NCBI RefSeq assembly: GCF_016808335.1
Contig: NC_053141.1
Span: 25,844,261 to 25,908,260, forward strand
Direction of reading: 5' to 3'
DNA length: 64,000 bases
From: Panicum virgatum
Taxonomy: Eukaryota > Streptophyta > Magnoliopsida > Poales > Poaceae
In this document: positions 55,931 through 64,000 of the stretch, in pieces
Numbering within the stretch: position 1 is the stretch's first letter
Layout: every line of letters begins with the position of its first letter
Notes under the pieces: generated by a model
The model's database searches: none
Told to the model about the DNA's origin: nothing
What the model saw: only the letters and a program-made list of their open reading frames with translations
Translations under genes and position numbers: made by a program

Positions 55931-57300
55931 CTACTCTGAGGACTCAGGCTGAGTACTAAGGACACGCTGCACAATGATGCTCCGGAGATTCGCCGTAGCA
56001 GCACCACCAAGCATGGCATCATCATTGGCGGCAACCTCACTGGAGTCATCATCATCATCCTCAGCATCGGAAGCACTAATGTAGCCATCATCCGTAGCAA
56101 TGTACGTCCGCTGGCTAGGGCAATCCTTCTTCACGTGGCCAATCCCATGGCAGTGGAAGCACTTAATGCTCGAAGTGCGACCACTGGACGGTGCTGCAGG
56201 TGTTGCTGGATCCGGTTTCTTGGAGTGTACTGCAGGCGTAGCGGGAGTCGAGGAAGGTCGTGTGGCCGTTGTAGGGGTCGAAGGTGTACGGATCGAAGAA
56301 GGTGCTCTCGTCTTTGGCGTAGAGGAGGCACCAAAAGTACTCCGGGGTCGGTGTGGTCGTCCCTGCAATTCCTTTTCTGCAAGCATAGCAAATTGGAACA
56401 ACTTGTTGACAGTGTTAAATTCTTTATAATCAATAATATCCTGAATGTCACGCCTTAAACCCGAATAAAAACAACAAGTAGCATCCTCGGGACCATACCA
56501 CAACGCTGGAATCCCTTTTGGAGCTCACCATAATAATCCTGAATAGATTTATCCCCTTGCTCTAAACGCATCAGTTTCTTACATAATTCTCTATGATAAG
56601 ATGGGGGAACAAATCTATCTCGCATAGCTACCTTAAGGTCTTGCCAAGTAGTAGGTGCTCTACCATCGCCAACTAGACCAATCCACCAAACGATAGCAAA
56701 ATCTTTAAACCCACTAGTGGCTTGTCTAACTTGATGTTGTTCAGGTACAAGGTGAGAAGCAAATTTCTATTCTATTGTCATCTCCCAATCAAGATATCCC
56801 TCAACATCATAATGACCCGAAAAAGATGGTATGGTAAATTTAATCTTAGCATAAGGGTCATCAGGAACACGATTGTTGTTACCTTGCTGACGGTGAGGAG
56901 CACCAAAACCCATACCTTCCATGTTCTGGCGAAGGCGGCATCGTAGGCGTAAATCTCTGGTGGCTGCTTCATCATAATTGCCATGTTCATCAAACACCAC
57001 ATCATCTGGAAAACGTGGAGGCGGTGGTGGTGGCTGCTGTTGCTATTGCTGTTGTGGTGGTGGACGTGTCCCCAACGCAGCAATTCTATCGATGATGTCG
57101 GACAACCGTCGATCCACCCTCTCATAAGTCTTGCCAAGCTCCATGGCAATGAGTGCGTCATGGACAGACTTGTGGACCATCCCGTCCATCCTTTCCATCA
57201 TTAGCTTGTTGGCAGCCTCAAGCTCTTCGCGGCTGATACATTCGCTGAATTCTGTAGGGATCTTCACATCAGCATCGTCTCCTTCTGCCGTTGCAAACAC
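55931..57300 (-). pseudogene. gag: gag of element C
   Basis: The N-terminal part (57043-57300) includes 'SREELEAANKLMMERMDGMV'. A TAG in a poly-Gln codon run (near 57040) separates it from 56767-57000 ('PYAKIKFTIPSFSGHYDVEG'). A further TAG at about 56764 and a frame change near 56510 precede the last part (55931-56503), which carries the CCHC zinc knuckle 'CFHCHGIGHVKKDCPSQ'. Together they give a full chromovirus gag in three broken frames. Confidence 0.87.
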
Positions 57301-58288
57301 TAAAACAGGAACAAATGGTGACTGTTATCCCTAATAATCTGACTACGCGCTGTCTGGTGGAAGAAATAAACACACTGTTTTGTGTCTTACCAAGCTCTTA
57401 CAAGTATCTGACGAAAATACAGAGCAAAGGACGGTACAATCGGAGGCTGGTTTTGATACTTACCAAGAGGGAGTGAAACCGCGATTGCAAGGTCAAAGCT
57501 GTATTGATCAGAAGATGATATGTGGAGCTTGGGAGGCCAAAATATGTATGTTAGTGGAACACAATTCAAAAACAGATAGCAATGCTGAATAATAGTCCCA
57601 AAGCACACTTGTCCTAGTTGCTGGCCTATACGTGTCCTAGAAAAGTAGTGCTAACAATGAAGGATCAAGTATGGAGATGATATATAGCACTGAAATCAGA
57701 GGTTGGACAGTTGCAGCAACAACAGCAAAAATAGAGCTCAACGGAGCACGTCGTGAGGTGGAGGCACTAGTAGAAATCATCTTTTTTCTCTTTTTTGCTT
57801 TTATTTTCTGATTTTTTTTCTCTTTCTGCCTCACAAGAATAGGCACACCACAAAGTTTCAGCTCAAACAGATATAAGGTGTGGCCTATGGAATTTCTGCA
57901 AAAACATTAAAAAGCGTGTAAAATCTTCGAACCTCCGACAGACAATTTTCTGAGCCTCTTTTCGAAATTCTGATATCGGCGAAAGTTTTGGCCGTTTGAA
58001 GTTTGGAGGTCGAATTAGGGTTTCCAGAGAGGGGAAAATCCAAATCGGGTGGAAAGCAACGATGGAAACATACTGCTAGACCAAAACACGAACTAACTAG
58101 CAACGAGACAACGACCTAGGACACAAAACTCAACACTATGGACTTTGAAAAAGAATTATGCAAAAGGCTAAACACCGTTCTGGGATGGGGAAACTAACCC
58201 TACAAAATTTTTTTTAGGCTTTTTCGTGGACTGTGGGACGAAAAACAGAAAAACACTCAAACTAGGGTAAGCCTGATGGTATACCTGA

Positions 58289-58302
58289 GTCTCTGATTAC
58301 CA
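58289..58302 (-). other. Primer binding site of element C
   Basis: Two bases inside the right LTR the minus strand reads TGGTAATCAGAGAC, one base away from the common tRNA-Met-i site TGGTATCAGAGC. It marks the right LTR as the 5' one. Confidence 0.7.
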
Positions 58303-58304
58303 CT

Positions 58305-59214
58305 TGATGGGAACAGGGTGTCTCGATCTTCCGTCAGGTGGGGGTAACTATCGATTTGGTGGCGATGTCACACAAACGATCCGGCTTCCAATCAACAAGA
58401 TTCGAACCCCGCAATCGCAGCACCACTTCTCCTCTGGTTATCAACCATGCGCTGCGCGATTGACCTCGCCACAAAGGCTAATCCTTGCCTGCGAATCGAA
58501 GACGCAAGCAAGAATAAAGAAGAACACAATCTGGAAAATTGCGGATAAATGATTAAGCACTCGAGTTGGGGTCTCACAAACCGACACGGAGGTGAAACTG
58601 TTCTTGACAGAATAATCTAAGCAAAATCCAAACCCTAACAAGGATGTGGCAGCTGCTAATAAGCTCTCTAGGGTCGTGCAAGACCCCCTGGACGCGCCCC
58701 TAATGGGCCCTAACACGATACATGGCCCAAAGACCAAAAGACGGTGTTGCAGCGCCGGGACAGATTCTGGACGTCAAATTGTTCGGACGATTTCCGTCGA
58801 CTCCGGATGATTTTGGGCCTGAAACCGATGCCATTGGAAGAGTCTTGAAATTATCTTTCCATCCATATAAACAACGTCCAAATCCGACTCCGTATGCGAC
58901 CTGGGCGTCCGTTTTAGTGTGGGCTATTCCTGGAGTCCGAAACTGAAAAGAACTCGGATCGGTTTAGGTCTCCATCTTGATCCGGACGTCCTTGCTGGTC
59001 CACCACGCCTTCAAAGCCTTCTCCATGCACTTGCAGGTCCTCTCCTTCGTTCCTAAGTATAATTAAATCATTAGGTAGCAATCTATTCTCAAATTCACAA
59101 AAAGAGTTACTTAGGAACGAGCTTACCTGTAAATTCAATTGTCGAGCGCGTGCGCGAGTAATTAGACCTTGTATAACAACTTGAGGATTGTCATTTGTAT
59201 CCACAGGAGTGATG
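58305..59214 (-). repeat. 5' LTR of element C, outer end trimmed
   Basis: Same as 51767-52685 but ending at GAGTGATG, nine bases short of the other copy. LINE sequence follows at once. Confidence 0.87.
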
Positions 59215-59471
59215 ACCTCCTTGAAGTACTGGACAACCGCTGCACAATCTGATTCCAGGGTTCTGGAACTACTCCGTGGCTAAGCTAATGTCCTCCTTAC
59301 ATGCCAATGCTTCCGTCTCCTCAACATCAAATGCATCAAAGATTACCTTCCATGCTGTTAGTTTGACATCATCCAGGGGGGCCACACAACAACCCCGATC
59401 CCTGCATTCCCAGTCAATTCTGAGAAGGAACCATCTACATTCACTTTGAGCCATCCAGGCCTGGGAGGATC
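59215..59471 (-). pseudogene. LINE RNase H-like domain, second part
   Basis: On the minus strand the text includes 'KVNVDGSFSELTGNAGIG', 'LTAWKVIFDAFDVEETEALA' and 'EISLATEW'-like text, then 'ESDCAAVVQYF'. This is the RVT_3/RNase H domain of plant LINEs, with small frame changes. It is separated from its first part by element D and cut at the left by element C. Confidence 0.82.
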
Positions 59472-59623
59472 TGTTGACGCCTTTCAGGATCAACACACGA
59501 ACTCACTCGAATGTCAAAAAACAAGCCTCTGTACCAAAATTGTCTAAGGACGATGATAAATATGCATCGGCCACATTTTGTTCTAAGGGCGATAAATTCT
59601 ATCGGCCATATCTTGCTTCTTTT

Positions 59624-62173
59624 TCAAGTTGATGACGAAACAACTTGCTTAGGCCTCCATACCTGCTTCATGGTCGCCGACCTTGCTAGTACAACCTCCA
59701 CTTGGTGTTCCATAGACTCCTTGCGCATCCGCTGCAGCCTTCTCTTTTGGGTGTGAGACAAGCCTGAAGGGCACCACCTCGGCTGTAAATACCTGTTGTC
59801 TTGCATTATGTCTTTCTCACCCTCCTTGCTGCAATCAGGTTTGCTTTTGACCAGATTATTGCTAGCAACAATCGGTCTTTGAGAGGCACCATAACTTGGA
59901 TATATAGAAGAATATTGAATAAAATATGGATGCATATACATTCTACTATAATCCATAGGTGTGTAATAGTAAGGATACGACCAGAACCATGGAGCAATCG
60001 GCCCACCAAATGAATATGGCGCGGCCCACCAAATGAATATGGCGCAAAAACATTATTACCTTGCTGCACATGAGAAGTCGATTGCTCACGATGCTCCGAT
60101 GATGGATTTGTATCTTTAGCTTGATCTGGTCGCTTCTTCTATTTCTGAGTAGCTCCTTTCTCCTCATACTTGGCCAAGAGTTGCTTGAAACTCGGCCTCT
60201 CCTTTTTGTTGTTTCTGGAATTTTTTTAGAAATCCCAGATGGACCAGTCAGACCGGTCTGGGCATATCTGGCGTCCTTCTTCTGTTCTTGCCCCCCGAGC
60301 GATGAATTCTTCGATGAATCTTCAAGGACCTTCTTTGCTGGAGCTTCCTGATGAGATTTCGAAGGCTCAGACTTTTCTTCACCAATAATTATATTTCTTC
60401 CTTTTGTTGACTCGGCTTGATTTGGCCGAATTAACACTTTAGGATTACTCAATTCAAGCACATGTGTATGTGCAGGGAAAGGATTCTGATCCACCTGCAT
60501 TTGTGGAACAATTATTCGGCCTTCGTTAACAGCCGATTGAATTTGCCTTCGAAGCACATTGCAATCATTAGTCGCATGAGAGAAAGTATTATGAAATTTG
60601 CAATAAGCTCGCCGCTTTAATTCTTCAAGCAGCGGTATGACATGCGACATCTTGATGTACCCATTCTTATATAATTCATCAAATATCCTCTCACATTTGG
60701 ATACATCAAAAGTAAATCTTTCTTGCCGATCTTTATGAATCGGCTTAAGAGAACCGCAAACGCAAGGTTTATCATTAGAGGACCAAACAAATTCAGCAGT
60801 ATAAACATCTTTACCTTCATCGTCCGAACAATTGGAATCACACCCGAGCACATAAACAGGATGACTAGGTTTTTCATTGGACTTTTGAGAATCTCTAGCT
60901 TCTTTAGCTCGGCTTTCATTAGCCAGAGCCTTTTGTAAGACTTGACTAACATCTAGAAATTCTTGTCCCTCTAGCTTTGCTTTATGAAAATCAAGTAAAC
61001 CAGCAAAAGCTAGATCAACTAAATCTCTATCAGAAATTGTCAAACTATAACATCGGTTTCTAGTATCTCTAAATCTTCTAATATACTCAGAAACACCTTC
61101 ATGTATCTTTTGCTTAACCGATGTGAGATGTGACAATTTCAATTCAGTTTCACCACTAAAGAAATAATCATGAAATTTTTGCTCTAAATCAGCAAAAGTG
61201 AAAACTGTATTGGGTGGCAATGAAATAAACCATGTAAATGCAGCACCCGATAGAGATAAAGGAAATAACCTCAATTTGTAAATATCATTAGTGCTAGCTT
61301 CACCACATTGTATAATAAATTGACCTATATGCTCCAATGTAGTTCTACTATCATCACCAGTGAATTTAACAAATTCAGAAATTTTAAACCCTTGAGGATA
61401 TGCAACATAATCGTAATTCTCAGGGTATGGCCTTTGATAAAATCGGCATTTGGCTTTAGGCTCTATACCAAAAGTTTGCCGAAATATCTTAATCACCTCC
61501 TCTTTGATACTACCTGATCCAACATCATCGGCGTTAAGCCGATTTGTGATCGGTGGACTACTAGGTTGAGCAAAGTTCGGCGATGTGGAACGTCGCAACG
61601 AACTTGCTGCCCCATATGGCACATTGGCATGAGGTGATGCATTATAATTAATTCGGTTTTGCTGATTAACCGAATTAGTCACAATAGCATTATTAGTTGG
61701 AATTGCCGAACCACGAATTGTTTTATCAGTATTAGATGTAGACGCATTATTACCGACAGACTTCATACCAAGATGTATTTCAATTCGGCAAAACGGTCAT
61801 CAAACATATCATGCATATTTTGACCAATAAATTCCAACTTATTATTTACATGAGAAGAAACAACATCATCTATAGCATTAGCTATTTCAGAATTAAGTAC
61901 AGGCTGTTCGCTCTCATCGAATTTTACCTCAAACTGTGAAGCATCGAAGCCGGCATCCGTCGTGACCTTCCCTTGTCGGTCGATGGAGAAGTGCGAGATG
62001 TACTGCTTCATAGCTTCTTCCTCCAGCTTCTGGATCTCCTTCTCCTTCTCCTCTCTGATCTTCTTCTGGATGTCATCAATTGCCTTCTGTTGTTCGGCCA
62101 AAAGTTGCTGAACAGTCGGCCTTTGGATGTTGGCGGCATCAACATCGCTAGGTTTAGGAATTTTACCGGCCAT
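59624..62173 (-). pseudogene. gag: gag of element D
   Basis: The start ATG at 62173 lies 19 bases past the PBS ('MAGKIPKPSDVDAANIQRP'). A coiled-coil-like Glu/Lys stretch follows ('IREEKEKEIQKLEEEAMKQY'). At 61763-61766 the frame ends in ATGA overlapping the next long frame (59946-61766), probably a single-base indel. The second frame holds the Retrotrans_gag core ('GAAFTWFISLPPNTVFTFAD', 'SVKQKIHEGVSEYIRRFRD') and 'YCKFHNTFSHATNDC'. A 23-base tandem duplication at 60001-60046 shifts the frame. Downstream another frame reads 'RWCPSGLSHTQKRRLQRMRK', a typical grass Gypsy gag end. Confidence 0.82.
60001..60046. repeat. 23-base tandem duplication in gag of D
   Basis: GCCCACCAAATGAATATGGC with three more bases stands twice in succession, at 60001 and 60024. 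As 23 is not a multiple of three, it breaks the gag frame. Confidence 0.93.
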
Positions 62174-62191
62174 GGCAGCCGATTGATTCTT

Positions 62192-62209
62192 TCCCCAGCG
62201 GAGTCGCCA
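62192..62209 (-). other. Primer binding site of element D
   Basis: The + strand TCCCCAGCGGAGTCGCCA differs at one base from the 3' end of plant tRNA-Arg (ACG), as I recall it. It lies five bases inside the right LTR. Confidence 0.7.
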
Positions 62210-62214
62210 AAATA

Positions 62215-62780
62215 TGTTGACGCCTTTTACGGGCCAACACACGATCGCGCTAGGTCGCGCGATGCGAGGAGGAGCTCCTTGCAGCACCTCCTGCGTGGAG
62301 CGTTCAGACCGGTCAGAGGGACCGGTCAGACCGGTCGCCGTGCAGAACGGCGACGATCCGACGAACGCTCGCCCGGAAGGGACCCCATCGGGGCAAGCGC
62401 ACGTAGGGTTGCCCTAGGCTCGGCAGGCTAGCTAGGGTGTCCTCAAACGTCATGGAGACGAGAGAAGAACAGCATATTGAGATTGGAAAAGAAAAGGTAA
62501 AAAAGATAAAAAGGTTTGTGTTTGATCGATTGGATACCCTAATCGGCCGTGACCCTTTATATTTATAGGGTGGGGTGGACTTATCCCGCAAGAAATCCTA
62601 TTACAGATCTAAATCTAGTAATCTACAAAGATTTCTAGTTGTACTCGGATTCCAGGTAGACCGATCTGACCGACCGGTTGGTCATGCCAGATCGTCTACA
62701 GACGCCTAGACCGGTCAGACCGCCTGGACACACCGGTCAGACCGATCTGTTCAGGTTACTGCCAATTTTGGTCGTCAACA
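62215..62780 (-). repeat. 5' LTR of element D
   Basis: 566 bp with the perfect 8-base inverted ends TGTTGACG/CGTCAACA. It carries several copies of the short motif 'GACCGGTCAGACCGGTC' near 62310-62335 and 62700-62750. A minus-strand TATAAATATA box occurs near 62560-62571. Confidence 0.88.
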
Positions 62781-62785
62781 GGATC

Positions 62786-63480
62786 CCACTTCAGCTTCTG
62801 TCACGAGCCTGCAATATGCCACACGCTCCTTACTTCTTGCAATACTTGTTGCTTTCCTGTTATGTTTCCCTCTCTATGTTGTCAGACCGACATCAGCTCC
62901 TCACTATAGCCCGTCAGGAATTTAACTGAACCCGAGATGCTTACCCCCTTTCCATGTGTCATTTAACTGAACCCGAGATGCTTACCCCCTTTCCATGTGT
63001 CATTTCATTCCTATTAAACTAGGACCTCCACATGAGTAGTAGCAATTGGCTTATCCTATCACCGTCAAGATTACTGATTAGTGCCTACAACCAGTCTGGT
63101 CCAGTGTATTTCAGGTCTTGGTTGCGCGGAAGGCACCACACCTTCCGCATTTCAGCTCTCAAGCTTGTGGCTAGACTGCATCGTACCACTGCATGGTGCT
63201 CATCTTCCTCTTCTCTACCACACAGTTCACAGATACTATTCTCTCCCATCTTCCTAGCCTTCTTATTAGCTTTGGTGGGCAGGCCATTATGAATTACCCC
63301 CACGCAAAGATTTTCACTTTTTGGGGAACAGACAAAGCCCAAAACTCCTTCCATGCTGGCCGTGTTCCATCAGGTCGGCTACTTGAACCCACATCTCTAC
63401 TGTCCAGATCTCGAAGCTGCACTCCAAGCTTGTACGCATTGATTATCAAAGTCTTAGTTATATCATAGATACATGGAGTA
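62786..63480 (-). pseudogene. LINE zinc-binding RT domain and start of RNase H domain
   Basis: Reading leftward: 'YKLGVQLRDLDSRDVGSSSR', 'WKEFWALSVPQKVKIFAW', then after a frame change 'VIHNGLPTKANKKARKMGEN', 'CELCGREEEDEHHAVVRCSL' and 'LRAEMRKVWCLP'. This is the zf-RVT domain of plant LINEs. Near 62790 'KWDP' continues across element D to 'PRPGWLKVNVDG'. A 41-base duplication at 62920-63001 lies between the two domains. RT and endonuclease parts are not seen to the right. Confidence 0.85.
62920..63001. repeat. Exact 41-base tandem duplication in the LINE
   Basis: ATTTAACTGAACCCGAGATG and the next 21 bases are repeated once, without difference, at 62961. The identity points to a recent event. 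Confidence 0.95.
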
Positions 63481-64000
63481 TTTATACTAGGAACATCTCT
63501 CCTAATTGGGTGAGAATGTACCTTGAAGTTTATGAAATTATGCTAACTCAAAGGTCACCACAAACTGAAACCTATAGGAGCCTCGTATTCTTGTTGGCCT
63601 TATGTGTGGTCTTTACTAAATTGATTATTACTCGTTATTGGCCCCAAATGGTAAGAAATTTATTATGTTGAAAAGTAAACTTGGGACTCATGGGACTTGA
63701 GAGCCTTCGGATTAAGGAGTTATGGTTGCTTAATTATAGCATCTCAAACTGTCATGGGATCTAAAATCAAATCTGAGCAATTTAAAGAAGAGAGAATTGT
63801 CTATTTGACACTAGAAAAAATAAAGCTGGTCTATTTGACATCTAAAATGAAAACTTGCCTATAATGTCCCTGCAGGTCATATATAATTCAGATTGTTCAT
63901 GCTGTGAATTGCGGAATAATTGGTGCAAGGTAGTAGTCTATAAAAATGGAAATAAGGCAAGGCAAGTGCTATTACATGTGGAAACCATATACAGACCACT
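63481..64000. other. AT-rich sequence, nothing recognised
   Basis: No gene, RNA or defined repeat was found in the last 520 bases. The upstream part of the LINE should lie here if it were complete, but I cannot read it. Confidence 0.4.

Larger units (their letters stand above)
51767..59214 (-). mobile_element. CRM-like chromovirus C
   Basis: LTRs 51767-52685 (919 bp) and 58305-59214 (910 bp) flank gag-pol on the minus strand. On that strand the left LTR starts TGATGAGAACATCAC, close to the TGATGARGACAT start of centromeric (CRM/CRR) elements. The C-terminal coding part ('QGLIT', 'RQLNLQVS') runs on into the LTR, as in CRM. The integrase text '[19 protein letters not shown]' also resembles CRM. 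The right LTR lacks the first nine bases, and no target duplication was found, so that end was trimmed. Frameshifts and stops make it inactive. Confidence 0.85.
59472..62780 (-). mobile_element. Gag-only Gypsy derivative D
   Basis: The outer ends TGTTGACGCC (59472) and CGTCAACA (62780) are flanked by the perfect duplication GGATC (59467-59471, 62781-62785). The right LTR (62215-62780) is whole. At the left only the terminal about 34 bases resemble it, after which the sequence passes through unrelated text into gag. No protease, RT or integrase is present. D is therefore a deletion or chimeric derivative that kept both ends. It sits in the RNase H domain of a LINE: removing D and one GGATC restores that reading frame. 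Confidence 0.85.

Noticed and set aside
59210..59214. TGATG at both outer ends of element C as a 5-base target duplication
   Set aside because: TGATG also occurs at both inner LTR ends, so it belongs to the LTR. The right LTR is nine bases short instead.
1..64000. tRNA or rRNA genes
   Set aside because: Only 18-base tRNA-complementary primer sites of retroelements were seen, and no complete RNA gene fold.

Overview
This is nuclear DNA of a flowering plant, almost certainly a grass (Poaceae). The signs are short spliced genes with GC-rich first exons, and repeats of families I know from rice, maize and related genomes. These include Athila-like, CRM-like and giant-LTR Gypsy elements, LINEs, hAT, palindromic MITEs and a Helitron. 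The species cannot be told from the window. Two genes look intact. One, on the + strand at 19912-25612, is a plastid phosphoenolpyruvate/phosphate translocator (9 exons, 398 aa). The other, on the + strand at 46064-50000, is a family 1 beta-glucosidase (13 exons, about 538 aa). Nearly everything else is transposon sequence, mostly inserted inside other transposons.

Left block (1-14714): a + strand hAT transposase is cut by a minus-strand Gypsy element A, only partly in the window. The LTR of A is itself cut by a complete 10.3 kb minus-strand Athila-like Gypsy element B (2332-12620, target duplication GTCGC). B has decayed gag-pol, an extra ORF after pol, and two copies of a polypurine-tract-like motif. 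Next (14715-18896) is a very long LTR-type remnant with a cluster of W-box and TGACGTCA motifs, then the promoter region and gene of the translocator. Introns 4 and 7 of that gene carry retroelement debris, including two LINE insertions.

Middle block (27041-44761): a palindromic MITE is split by a Helitron (27102-44548). Joining the two flanks restores the arm predicted by the MITE's own opposite arm. The Helitron carries + strand fragments of three unrelated genes: an RNA polymerase subunit RPB5, the GTPase RHD3, and a BPA1-like RRM protein. It was later entered by a non-autonomous LTR element E (29075-38959, duplication TTATA), which was in turn entered by a Gypsy element now reduced to a 4 kb solo LTR F (33592-37565).

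Right block (44762-64000): the beta-glucosidase gene and its promoter come first, then a probable solo LTR (50506-51432). After that a minus-strand LINE is broken by a CRM-like chromovirus C (51767-59214) and by a gag-only Gypsy derivative D (59472-62780, duplication GGATC). The two host genes have separate roles: plastid PEP import and cleavage of beta-glycosides in the secretory pathway, vacuole or wall. Nothing suggests they act together.
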